Origin: JACMLD01 sp044227095
GTDB taxonomy: Bacteria; Bacteroidota; Bacteroidia; Chitinophagales; Chitinophagaceae
Direction of reading: 5' to 3'
Assembly (NCBI GenBank): GCA_044227095.1
Contig: JBGAFV010000001.1
Coordinates: 1,178,001-1,242,000, forward strand
DNA length: 64,000 bases
Both the position numbers and the translations under genes were made by a program. Position 1 is the stretch's first letter. Every line of letters begins with the position of its first letter. Of this stretch, positions 42,957 through 51,580 are shown in pieces. The notes beneath the pieces are model-generated. The model had not been told where the DNA came from, did no database searches, and saw nothing but the letters and a program-made list of their open reading frames with translations.

Positions 42957-45194
42957 TTGGTAATGCTTGTTCAAACAGACGACACTAATCATGTATTCAA
43001 ACTTGCTGCTGGTTTTGTAAACAATACATCACGCCATATTTTTCTTACCGGAAAAGCAGGCACAGGAAAAACAACTTTTCTTAAATACATTAAAGCACAC
43101 ACAACCAAACGTGCTGTTGTTGTAGCACCTACAGGTGTTGCGGCCATTAATGCCGCTGGCGTAACCATGCACTCTTTTTTTCAATTGCCCTTTGGGCCTT
43201 TCATTCCAACTACCAGCCAGGGTTTTGGTATAAGCAGCGATGATGTAACAGATAAAAACAGTCTTTTTAAAAACATCCGCTTTAATGCAGAGAAAAGAGT
43301 ATTGCTGGAAGAACTGGAACTGCTTATTATAGATGAAGTAAGTATGGTGCGGGCAGATATGCTGGATGCGATGGATGCTATACTTCGTCATTTTCGCCGG
43401 CGTTTGCATATTCCTTTTGGCGGGGTGCAGGTATTGTACATTGGAGATATGTACCAGCTTCCGCCAGTTGTTCCGGGTAATGAGTGGGATATTCTCAAAT
43501 CTTATTACGAAAGCCCGTTTTTCTTTAGTGCCCATGTTATTGCTCAGGCGCCGCCATTATATATAGAGTTGAAAAAGATCTATCGGCAGAATGAGCAATC
43601 GTTTATCGATGTATTAAACCGCGTAAGGAACAATGAAGTAACTGATAATGATTTCAACCTGCTTAATGAACTTTACCAGCCTGGTTTTAATCCGCCTGCA
43701 AGCGAACAGTACATTACCTTATGTACACACAATAAAAAAGCAGATGCTATCAATACCGAACAGATAAACAAATTGCCTGGCACCATGCATACTTTTACCG
43801 GTGTTATTGATGGTGAGTTTTCAGACAAGGCCCTGCCAACAGAAATGAACCTTCAGCTAAAAACAGGTGCACAGGTAATGTTTATAAAAAATGATTCTGG
43901 TGCAGAGCGAAAGTATTTTAATGGCAAACTGGCTACCATTACATCAATAAGCAATGAAGAAATAGCGGTTATAACCAATGATACCGGCCAGGAACTAAAG
44001 ATTGAAAAAGAAACCTGGCGAAATATCCGTTACAACTTTAATAAAGAAGCCAATGCTATTGAAGAAGAAGAACTCGGCAGCTTTACGCAATACCCACTAA
44101 GGCTTGCATGGGCGGTAACCATTCATAAAAGCCAGGGCCTTACTTTTAATAAAGCCATTATTGATGCCGGTGCTTCTTTTGCTGCAGGGCAGGTATATGT
44201 TGCATTAAGCCGTTGTACTTCTTTGCAGGGCATAGTGCTGTTATCAAAGCTTCATCCTTCTGCTATTACTACAGATAGTAAAGTAATTGCCTTTGCACAA
44301 AAAGAAGCTGCTGCAGAAGAGTTACAACAATTATTACAGCAGGAAGAACGCCGCTATAAAGCAAATGAGCTGGTAAAAATTTTCGATTATAGTAAAATAC
44401 TTGCTGCAATAGAAAGCCTTGCAGAACTTATTCCCGGTAAAAAACTCCCCGATATAAAAGCTGCACTTAGTTTAAGCAACAGTTTGCTGGAAAAAGCAAC
44501 GGCGCATAATAACGTAGCTGGAAAATTTCAATTGCAGTTGCAACAGCTATTGCAGCAGTTTATGGAAACCGGCAACATTAGCATGCTGGAAGAAAGGATT
44601 ATTAAAGGAATAGATTACCTGGTAAAAGCTACCGGAGAAGACTTGCTTATTCCCTTGCAAAAACACCATGCTTCCCTGCAACATGCTTCCAAAGTAAAAA
44701 AATACACAGCCGAGGTTGCTGCCATTGTATCATTGCTACAACAGCATGCACATAAAATGACGCTTGCTGCTTATGACGACTTTCTATTCTGTAAAAATCC
44801 TGAAGCATACAAAGCCTATACAGGAACAAATGATTTGCCCGCTAATAATGATGATGTTTATTCCCATAACCACAAAATCAAAGGCTCGAGCCAATCAGAA
44901 TCCCTTCATTTATTCAAAAAAGGAAAGACCGTTGCCGAAATTGCGGCAATGCGGCAACTCACAGAAGGAACCATTCAGGCACATTTAGCAATGTATATAA
45001 GAACTGGCGAGCTAACCGTACTTGAATTGTTAACAGAAGAAAAGCTGAATGCTATATTGCCGGTTGTTATGGAAGTTAATGGTGTTACAATAAGTCCAAT
45101 CAAAGAAATACTTGGAGATACATTCTCCTATGCAGACATAAGAATTGTATTAAACCACTGGCAAAGATTACAAGAGGATAAGGTTAATGCATAG
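42957..45194 (+). CDS. PIF1/RecD-like helicase with C-terminal HTH
   Basis: A 745-residue superfamily 1 helicase; the ATG at 42963 (MLVQTDDTNHVFKL) is an equally good start. Walker A is LTGKAGTGKTTFLKYI, motif II LLIIDEVSMVRADMLDAMDA, motif III region VLYIGDMYQLPPVVPG and the C-terminal motif VI AWAVTIHKSQGLTFNKAIID. The last ~100 residues carry an RQC-like HTH (LFKKGKTVAEIAAMRQLTEG) that may bind DNA. PIF1-type enzymes unwind G-quadruplexes and stalled forks. Next to ssb, a role in replication or repair is likely. Confidence 0.88.
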   Translation: MVMLVQTDDTNHVFKLAAGFVNNTSRHIFLTGKAGTGKTTFLKYIKAHTTKRAVVVAPTGVAAINAAGVTMHSFFQLPFGPFIPTTSQGFGISSDDVTDKNSLFKNIRFNAEKRVLLEELELLIIDEVSMVRADMLDAMDAILRHFRRRLHIPFGGVQVLYIGDMYQLPPVVPGNEWDILKSYYESPFFFSAHVIAQAPPLYIELKKIYRQNEQSFIDVLNRVRNNEVTDNDFNLLNELYQPGFNPPASEQYITLCTHNKKADAINTEQINKLPGTMHTFTGVIDGEFSDKALPTEMNLQLKTGAQVMFIKNDSGAERKYFNGKLATITSISNEEIAVITNDTGQELKIEKETWRNIRYNFNKEANAIEEEELGSFTQYPLRLAWAVTIHKSQGLTFNKAIIDAGASFAAGQVYVALSRCTSLQGIVLLSKLHPSAITTDSKVIAFAQKEAAAEELQQLLQQEERRYKANELVKIFDYSKILAAIESLAELIPGKKLPDIKAALSLSNSLLEKATAHNNVAGKFQLQLQQLLQQFMETGNISMLEERIIKGIDYLVKATGEDLLIPLQKHHASLQHASKVKKYTAEVAAIVSLLQQHAHKMTLAAYDDFLFCKNPEAYKAYTGTNDLPANNDDVYSHNHKIKGSSQSESLHLFKKGKTVAEIAAMRQLTEGTIQAHLAMYIRTGELTVLELLTEEKLNAILPVVMEVNGVTISPIKEILGDTFSYADIRIVLNHWQRLQEDKVNA

Positions 45195-45364
45195 TTATGC
45201 ACTTACATGATCATCTATTGTGTATAATTTTTTTCTTACATTACTATTTGTATAGAATAGTTTATTACTTTTAATTAATACAATAAATTATAAGTTGTAA
45301 CTATTGTATAATGATGAATGTTTTACAATAAACACATTTTTCAAACCTCATCTTTAAAATCTGC

Positions 45365-45871
45365 ATGACAACAAAATCAACCGCCCTCAGCCAAACGCTC
45401 CGGTTAGTAAGCAATAATGGTTTTGCGGAAGTATGGAAAAATGAAACAACCGGTCAGCAATCTTTACACGCTACAACAAATTTTGCACCTGGAGATGTTA
45501 TCTGTTCTTTCCATGCAGGTACCACTTCTTCTGTAGTAACTTATCTTACTGTGCAGATTGATGACGACAAACACATCACCCTGCAGCCAGAATTTTTACA
45601 GTATATTAACCACAGTTGCTCGCCAACTGTTTTTTTTGATACCACACTCATGCAACTGGTTTGCCTTGCAGAAATAAATACAGGAGATGAGTTCACCTTC
45701 TTCTATCCTTCTACAGAATGGGAAATGGTGCAGCCATTTACCTGCTATTGCGGCTCTTCCAATTGTCTTACAACAATTGAAGGCGCAGCACACATTAACG
45801 ACGATGTGCTGGATCACTACAGGCTTACAGATTTTATAAAACGAAAAGTAAAAAACAGGCAGCAGTATTAA
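45365..45871 (+). CDS. Stand-alone SET-domain protein, putative lysine methyltransferase
   Basis: A 168-residue protein that is almost only a SET domain. The S-adenosylmethionine/pseudo-knot motif is YINHSCSPTVFF, where the usual NHSCxPN has Thr in place of the last Asn. The second motif is EINTGDEFTFFYPSTEW, and the post-SET zinc site is FTCYCGSSNCL. SET proteins methylate lysine side chains; in bacteria their substrates are mostly unknown. The next gene, an ATP-grasp ligase, starts 11 bp after its stop, and a further SET domain is fused to a ligase two genes on. Confidence 0.87.
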   Translation: MTTKSTALSQTLRLVSNNGFAEVWKNETTGQQSLHATTNFAPGDVICSFHAGTTSSVVTYLTVQIDDDKHITLQPEFLQYINHSCSPTVFFDTTLMQLVCLAEINTGDEFTFFYPSTEWEMVQPFTCYCGSSNCLTTIEGAAHINDDVLDHYRLTDFIKRKVKNRQQY

Positions 45872-45882
45872 CTGTCCGTCTT

Positions 45883-47058
45883 ATGGCATCCCCGGTAAAT
45901 CTACATAACAGCGATCTTCAGCAACGAAAAGTTTGGGTGCTGGCCCCGCATCTCCATACCGGCGACGCGAACGTTGATTACTATTACGACTTCTCTCAAA
46001 GCATACAGGAATATACAAAAGCATTTGCAGAACTAAAGACCGAATGGGTTTGGCAACCGGTAACCATGAACAATTACAAAGATGTAATTGACATGATTGA
46101 AATGGACACAACAGCATTGCCCCCCGTTATTCTTAACCTTTGCGATGGCGATGAAATAAATGGAACACCCGGCGTTTCTGTGCTAAAATACCTGCACCAG
46201 AAAAAAATGATCTATACCGGTGCCAATGAATATTTCTACGACATTACCACTTCCAAAATTGTAATGAAGGAAGCTTTTGACAAAGCCGGCATTGCTACTC
46301 CAAAATGGAGAGTGATTACCGAAAACGAAAGTTCGCTTCAGAATATATTTAAAGATTTGGGCTGCCCGCTTATTGTAAAACCAGCAGTGTCTGGTGGCAG
46401 CATGGGCGTAGGTATAAAGTCTGTAGTAAGCAACGAAGAAGAATTATCAGCACAATTAAAAGTTTTGTTTGATGGCTATCGCGGCTGGAGCTTAACTGCC
46501 GGCGGCGTAATAGCAGAAGAATACATTAACGGACCAGAGTTCACCACATTTATTGTTGGCGATGCAGATAAACCAAACAAAAGCATAGTTTATACACCAG
46601 TAGAAAGAGTATTCCACCCGGCATTACCAGATAAAGAAAAGTTTTTGTCGTTCGACAGGCTTTGGGAAACATATGATGAAGAAACTCCGTTGCCAAACGA
46701 TGAACCATTTTATACCTATCACCATCCTTCAGAAAAAAAATTAATTGCAGCAATTAACAAATTAAGCTGGGATTCTTATGTAGCTGTTGGTGGCAAAGGT
46801 TATGGAAGAATTGATTTGCGCATGGATAAAACAACCGGCAAGCTCTATGTGCTGGAAGTAAACGCACAATGCGGCATTAGCGAAGATGAAGACTATACTT
46901 CTATTGGCGCTATACTGCGTTTGTCTGGTAATACTTTCAGCCAGATGGTTGCGGCCATTATAGACAATGCACTGGCCAGAAGAAAAGGAAGAAAACCTGT
47001 ACCAAAAGTAAAAACACCTGTTGCCAGAACAGCAAAACGCCTGGTAAAACAAGGATAA
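45883..47058 (+). CDS. ATP-grasp ligase, D-Ala-D-Ala-ligase-like
   Basis: A 391-residue ligase of the ATP-grasp fold. Motifs: LVVKP-type core CPLIVKPAVSGGSMGVGIKS, acidic EEYINGPEFTTFIVGDA, GYGRIDLRMD and the Mg-binding LYVLEVNAQCGISEDEDYTS. This layout is that of D-Ala-D-Ala ligases, but the C terminus has a basic extension (RRKGRKPVPKVKTPVARTAK) they lack, and the context differs. The enzyme should join a carboxylate to an amine through an acyl phosphate. It is co-transcribed with the SET gene and probably with the ATP-grasp/SET fusion. Confidence 0.87.
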   Translation: MASPVNLHNSDLQQRKVWVLAPHLHTGDANVDYYYDFSQSIQEYTKAFAELKTEWVWQPVTMNNYKDVIDMIEMDTTALPPVILNLCDGDEINGTPGVSVLKYLHQKKMIYTGANEYFYDITTSKIVMKEAFDKAGIATPKWRVITENESSLQNIFKDLGCPLIVKPAVSGGSMGVGIKSVVSNEEELSAQLKVLFDGYRGWSLTAGGVIAEEYINGPEFTTFIVGDADKPNKSIVYTPVERVFHPALPDKEKFLSFDRLWETYDEETPLPNDEPFYTYHHPSEKKLIAAINKLSWDSYVAVGGKGYGRIDLRMDKTTGKLYVLEVNAQCGISEDEDYTSIGAILRLSGNTFSQMVAAIIDNALARRKGRKPVPKVKTPVARTAKRLVKQG

Positions 47059-47154
47059 TTGCTTTTAGTAAAATCAATCCCACCCTTTATATACTTATCA
47101 CAATTATACTGCCTGAAAAAATAGCTAAACTCTAATCTTTTATTTCTTGATTTT

Positions 47155-48591
47155 ATGAAAGTATGCGTACTGCAACCAGACTATTCTACATCTTCTGCTG
47201 ATTATAAAAATTATGATCCGCCGCGTAACATTGCCGCTCTTTTGCCCAATGATACAGTAGACAATGTGTTCCTGAACAAACTGCATACCTACCGCCAGCT
47301 AAAAGAGTTAAAAGCTAAAGGCTATGATATTTTTGTAAACCTCTGCGAAGGATATCTTGAATGGGATGTTCCTTCTATTGACGTTGTTTATACTCTTGAG
47401 TTGCTTAACCTGCCGCATACGGGCCCATCATCAGTTTTATACGATCCGCCAAAAGAACTAATGAAATATGTTGCCTACACAGAAGGTGTAGCAACGCCTC
47501 CTTATGTATTGGTAGAAAATATGGATGATGTAGAAAGGGCTATTGAGCAATTGCGTTTCCCATTATTTGTAAAGCCTGCAAAAGCCGGCGATAGCCTTGG
47601 CGTAGACGAACATTCTCTTGTAAAAAACAAACATGAGTTAAAACAAAAAGTTGCAGAGATTATTAATGAGTACGATCAGTTGCTGGTTGAAGAATACATC
47701 AAAGGCCGTGAGTTTACCGTACTTGTTGCCGCTAACCCCGACAATGAAAAAGAATCAACCGTATTTAAACCGGTAGAATTTATTTTTCCTAAAGGCAATC
47801 AGTTTAAAACTTATGCACTAAAAACTTCTGAACTGCATCCCGATAGCAATATTGCCTGCAAAGATTTGGTGATTGATGAAGAACTACGCAGCGCTGCGCA
47901 AAGAATCTTCCGCAGCTTTGGTGGTGTGGGTTATGCAAGAATGGATTTCAGAAGAAACGACAAAGGAGAATTATACTTCCTGGAAGTAAATTTTACCTGC
48001 TCTGTTTTTTATACTGATGGCTACGAAGGATCTGCAGATTATATTCTTAAACACGATGGTATTGGCCAGGCTGGTTTTCTTAAACATATTATTGCAGAAG
48101 GCATTGCCCGCCATGCAAGAAAACAGTTAAAATACCAGATGAAGGGAAATGCCATTGCAGGTTTTGGTATTTATGCCAACCGCCCTATCGCCGCCAAAGA
48201 ACTGGTTTTTAGGGGTGAAGAGAAACCGCAACGCCTTGTTACCCGTCGTTTTGTTGAACAACATTGGACGGCCGGGGAAAAAGAAATCTTTCGCCGCTAC
48301 GCATACCCCGTTAGCAAAGAAGTTTTTTTGCTGTGGGACGATAACCCCTCCGGCTGGGCTCCCCAAAACCACAGTTGCGATCCCAATACGGCTTATGAAG
48401 GCCTCAATATAATTGCGCTTCGCAATATAGAGGCTGGGGAAGAATTAACACTCGATTACGCTTCTTTCCTCGACGAAAAACACATGGAGCCTTTTCATTG
48501 CCGCTGTGGCGCTTCGGCCTGTCGCGGTCTCATCACGGGCAAACCGCACAATTCGGTTACTGTTCGTGAGCAGGAGATCGCAGGAGTTTAA
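47155..48591 (+). CDS. ATP-grasp/SET-domain fusion protein
   Basis: A 478-residue two-domain protein. About 1-325 is an ATP-grasp ligase: MKVCVLQPDYSTSSADYKNY, FPLFVKPAKAGDSLGVDEHS, LLVEEYIKGREFTVLVAANP, GYARMDFRRNDKG and LYFLEVNFTCSVFYTDGYEG. About 335-470 is a SET domain: GFGIYANRPIAAKELVF, the canonical NHSCDPNTAYEG, EEAGEELTLDYASF-like IEAGEELTLDYASFL, and the post-SET zinc site HCRCGASACRG. The fusion implies that the ligase product or its peptide substrate is also methylated. The start is 96 bp after the first ligase gene. Confidence 0.9.
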   Translation: MKVCVLQPDYSTSSADYKNYDPPRNIAALLPNDTVDNVFLNKLHTYRQLKELKAKGYDIFVNLCEGYLEWDVPSIDVVYTLELLNLPHTGPSSVLYDPPKELMKYVAYTEGVATPPYVLVENMDDVERAIEQLRFPLFVKPAKAGDSLGVDEHSLVKNKHELKQKVAEIINEYDQLLVEEYIKGREFTVLVAANPDNEKESTVFKPVEFIFPKGNQFKTYALKTSELHPDSNIACKDLVIDEELRSAAQRIFRSFGGVGYARMDFRRNDKGELYFLEVNFTCSVFYTDGYEGSADYILKHDGIGQAGFLKHIIAEGIARHARKQLKYQMKGNAIAGFGIYANRPIAAKELVFRGEEKPQRLVTRRFVEQHWTAGEKEIFRRYAYPVSKEVFLLWDDNPSGWAPQNHSCDPNTAYEGLNIIALRNIEAGEELTLDYASFLDEKHMEPFHCRCGASACRGLITGKPHNSVTVREQEIAGV

Positions 48592-48685
48592 AAGAGCCTC
48601 CGCCTATTTCCGGTTATACTAACCTATTAATTCAAATGATCGTATGTCATTTTGTATGACATGCAACATAACCTTATTGAATTAA

Positions 48686-49639
48686 ATGTATAGACTGGAA
48701 CCTATGACACGATTTGAACTTTTATGGAAACTGATTTTAAAACATCGCGGTCAGCTTTTGCTTACTTATGTGTTGTTTTCGCTCGAAATGCTGGGCACAT
48801 TGCTCCGCCCGTTTTTCTTAGGTAATGCGGTAAACGATCTTGTTAAAGGAAGTTATCACGGACTTGTTGTTTTATGCGCAATGCATGTGGCCTGGCTTGT
48901 TATTGGTACCATCCGCCACCGGTTTGATACAAGAACTTATTCGGCAATTTATACTTCTCTTGTAACCCGTTTTCTTGCACGCCGTTTCGGACAGAAAGAT
49001 ATCAGCAAGCTTAGTGCACACTCAACACTTGCAAGAGAGTTTGTAGATTTTCTTGAGTACGATTTGGTATATGTAATAGAAGCTGCGTATAATTTACTTG
49101 GATCTCTTATTCTTTTGTTCTTTTACGATAGAGATATTGTTCTTGTCTGCTTTGCCATCTTATTACCCGTTACTGCTATTAGTTGTTTCTATGGCGCAAA
49201 AATGAAACGGTTGAACAAAGTAAAAAATGATGAACTGGAAAAGCAGGTAAATATTATTTCTACCGGAAACATACACATCATACGCCAGCATTACGATAAC
49301 CTACGCAAATGGCAGATAAAAATTTCTGACCAGGAAGCATGGAATTTTGGTTTTATGGAACTAATGGTAATGGTTGTAATTGGTATTTCATTGCTTGTAA
49401 GTACAAAAGGACAAATGAAAGGAGTGCTAGTTGGCGATTTAATCGGCATCTATAATTACATACTAAAATTTGTTTCCGGACTGGATACTATTCCCTATAC
49501 AGTTCAGCGCTTAAGTTCACTTACAGATATAACACGGAGGATAGAACTGCAGGCAGAAGATTTTCCGGAAGATGGCGGCGTTACGCCCATCAGGCGCAAA
49601 CCGCTGGATATTGAAAAAACAAGAAGGGCTTCAGCTTAA
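48686..49639 (+). CDS. ABC-type six-TM domain protein without ATPase domain
   Basis: A 317-residue membrane protein that reads like the membrane half of an exporter: LLLTYVLFSLEMLGTLLRPF, VVLCAMHVAWLVIGTIRHRF, LIVLLFFY-like LLGSLILLFFYDRDIVLVCF and MVMVVIGISLLVSTKGQMKG. It ends after the helices with a charged tail, and there is no Walker A, signature or Walker B sequence, here or in the adjacent frames. It may transport the product of the SET/ATP-grasp genes with an ATPase encoded elsewhere, or may have another role. Start choice between 48686 and 48704 is open. Confidence 0.75.
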   Translation: MYRLEPMTRFELLWKLILKHRGQLLLTYVLFSLEMLGTLLRPFFLGNAVNDLVKGSYHGLVVLCAMHVAWLVIGTIRHRFDTRTYSAIYTSLVTRFLARRFGQKDISKLSAHSTLAREFVDFLEYDLVYVIEAAYNLLGSLILLFFYDRDIVLVCFAILLPVTAISCFYGAKMKRLNKVKNDELEKQVNIISTGNIHIIRQHYDNLRKWQIKISDQEAWNFGFMELMVMVVIGISLLVSTKGQMKGVLVGDLIGIYNYILKFVSGLDTIPYTVQRLSSLTDITRRIELQAEDFPEDGGVTPIRRKPLDIEKTRRASA

Positions 49640-49738
49640 CAATTTAGTAAAGGCCTTTTGTATAGTTTTGCTTTGTCCGTTTTTATTACTTACAAAATCA
49701 TTGGTCTTAATTATTTCAAAATCATTAAACATTATTTT

Positions 49739-50065
49739 ATGAGCGTTAACTCAAAACACGTTGCCACATTTTTGCTGGGCGCAGCCGCTGCACTTGCTGC
49801 ACATAAGTATATGAACATGACGCCGGAAGAAAAAGAAAAACTTTCTGCCGATCTTAAAGACAAAGCCAACAAATTAAAAGGCGAAGCAGAATCCGCCATG
49901 GAAAAAGGAAAAGAATATTTTGATGAATTAAAAACAAAAGGCGCCGATGCTATGAAAGAACACTTTGGCGATGTAAGTTCAATGCTGCATAATCTTTTTG
50001 GCGGTGGCGGTACAGCTGCCAACACCAACACGGCTAACACAAATTCCACAGGTACCAAAGCGTAA
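49739..50065 (+). CDS. YtxH-like envelope stress protein
   Basis: A 108-residue protein with a short hydrophobic N-terminal segment (ATFLLGAAAALAAHKYM) followed by a charged coiled coil (EKEKLSADLKDKANKLKGEA) and a Gly/Ala/Asn/Thr tail. This is the pattern of YtxH-type general stress proteins. The start at 49739 gives the known N terminus; an in-frame upstream ATG at 49658 would add a leader of unrelated composition. It stands alone. Confidence 0.7.
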   Translation: MSVNSKHVATFLLGAAAALAAHKYMNMTPEEKEKLSADLKDKANKLKGEAESAMEKGKEYFDELKTKGADAMKEHFGDVSSMLHNLFGGGGTAANTNTANTNSTGTKA

Positions 50066-50130
50066 GAAATTTTGTACGCTTATATAAGCCGAATTGTAGA
50101 TACTAAATAAGTTCAACTTAATAACTTCCC

Positions 50131-50162
50131 AATAACCCCGCGTCTTTAGGCCGGGGCTTATT
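50131..50162. terminator. Hairpin after the YtxH-like gene
   Basis: aataaccccg pairs with cggggcttatt with one bulge (50131-50162). The following T-run is weak. It is the first hairpin of a 333-bp spacer (50066-50398) that holds no gene. Confidence 0.5.
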
Positions 50163-50175
50163 GTTGTAATCATTA

Positions 50176-50350
50176 ATTGGCTTTAGCCAAATCATTCGGC
50201 AAAGCCGCAATGCTGTATATGTTTTCTTTCTCTGGCTTAAAGGCACGGGTTATAAAGGAAGAATTGAATTTATTGTAGCAGAAATTTCAAAGCAACTTTA
50301 TAAAATAAACTTCGGTTGGCTCTAAATCTAACCGGGGTTTTATTTTTTTT
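50176..50350. repeat. Second palindrome cluster with terminator-like hairpin
   Basis: The spacer continues with ttggctttagccaa near 50176 and cggcaaagccg near 50197, both perfect palindromes, and ends in the hairpin cggtt/aaccg (50313-50317 with 50330-50334) followed by a T-rich run to 50350. The last hairpin looks like a terminator reading toward the RDD gene. No coding sequence is apparent between them. Confidence 0.5.
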
Positions 50351-50398
50351 GAACGAATTGATTATAAATTTGTTCTTTTATCCAAAATAATATTTCGC

Positions 50399-50878
50399 TT
50401 GGAAAATAATGAACAGAACGTACTTGATGAGCCTGTAATAAAATTAGTGCCGGCCAGCTTTATGAAAAGACTGGCCAATTTTCTTATTGATATCATTATC
50501 TTTTCTTTTATCCTTTCAACAATAATGATTCTGGCCAAACCCGTGTACCCGCTCTACGACAAAATCATGAATCAACAGCCAATTAGTTTAACTGAGCAAT
50601 TATTGATGCGGTTTTTTTACGGTCTATATCTCTCTATAATGGAAGCTGCATTAAAAGGGAAATCAATTGGAAAGTACCTAACAGGAACAAGAGCGGTTAC
50701 TGCAGCTGGTTTGCCTATACATTCACAAACCGCGTTTGTGCGTGGACTAGTAAGAATAATTCCCTTTGAAGAATTCAGCGCAATAACTTTTAATTTCTCT
50801 CCGCCATATCCATTTCACGACAGGTTTTCTGGATCTATTGTAATAGACGAAGCAGCATCAATACTGCCTAAAAGCTAA
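50399..50878 (+). CDS. RDD-family membrane protein, TTG start
   Basis: A 159-residue protein with the RDD signature FMKRLANFLIDIIIFSFILS (first Arg and Asp), then two to three membrane helices and SIGKYLTGTRAVTAAGLPIH. RDD proteins are small transporters or chaperones of unclear function. No in-frame ATG lies upstream; the TTG at 50399 gives MENNEQNVLDEPVIKLVPAS, the expected cytoplasmic lead, while the first ATG (50462) would cut into the RDD motif. So the TTG is the likely start. Confidence 0.8.
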   Translation: MENNEQNVLDEPVIKLVPASFMKRLANFLIDIIIFSFILSTIMILAKPVYPLYDKIMNQQPISLTEQLLMRFFYGLYLSIMEAALKGKSIGKYLTGTRAVTAAGLPIHSQTAFVRGLVRIIPFEEFSAITFNFSPPYPFHDRFSGSIVIDEAASILPKS

Positions 50879-50919
50879 TGCAGCATTGCAATAAAATTTA
50901 ATAAACGAAAGAGATCTTT

Positions 50920-51285
50920 TTAAGAAACCTTTTCTTCTTTATCGCTTTCAACATCATTTCCCTCTGGCTGAGGAGAAACGTTCTTAATAGTGAGTTGAAA
51001 TTTCGTATTAAGGCTAACGTGGTAATTGTTAGTTGCCAAAAGTGTTTTAATGGCATCGTCCTGCAAAATAACTGTTGCAAGATCTGGTGCTAACGGAGAA
51101 TTGCTGATAACATTGGCAACCCTTCCATTGGTAAGCTCAATAGTAAATTTATACCCTGATTTCCGGCCTGTTCCGGCACGTTCAAAATCAATCCTGTTGA
51201 GGTCAAGGTGTTGACTGCCACTTGCGGAACGTTTCATCAATATTTTAATAATCGGCAGGTATTTAAGCCAGATATGGGTATACAT
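50920..51285 (-). CDS. Hypothetical protein (121 aa)
   Basis: I do not recognise this protein. Starting at 51285 it has a basic amphipathic lead (MYTHIWLKYLPIIKILMKRS), a small beta-rich domain (RAGTGRKSGYKFTIELTNGR; STNYHVSLNTKFQLTIKNVS-like NYHVSLNTKFQLTIKNVSPQ) and an acidic tail. It begins well upstream at 51369 if a longer form is used, but that form carries an unlikely leader. It faces the RDD gene. Confidence 0.55.
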   Translation of the reverse strand: MYTHIWLKYLPIIKILMKRSASGSQHLDLNRIDFERAGTGRKSGYKFTIELTNGRVANVISNSPLAPDLATVILQDDAIKTLLATNNYHVSLNTKFQLTIKNVSPQPEGNDVESDKEEKVS

Positions 51286-51580
51286 GAAATTGGGTTTTAT
51301 AAGTAAATCTTCACAGAATCTCCTGCAAGAACCCACAAAGATGAGCTTTTTGCCATCAAAAACGAACAAAATTTAATTTGAATTGGATAAACAACCCATT
51401 GCAAAGGTTTTTTGACAATTTTCTCGCTGCCCAATTCCTCGTCCTAACCTTCCAATTTCAGGAAAAACTTCTCTTAATAAGACGTTTGCCACTTGCAGTT
51501 TTCCTCTTGTTTTTTGATAATCACATCTTTAGCTCGATGGCATAGGTATTGGCTTATACTTCTGCATAAGAAGTACTATT

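Noticed and set aside
45883..47058. ATP-grasp gene considered as the cell-wall D-Ala-D-Ala ligase (ddl)
   Set aside because: Motifs fit the fold, but the basic C-terminal tail, the SET neighbour and the second ligase next door argue for a specialised enzyme.
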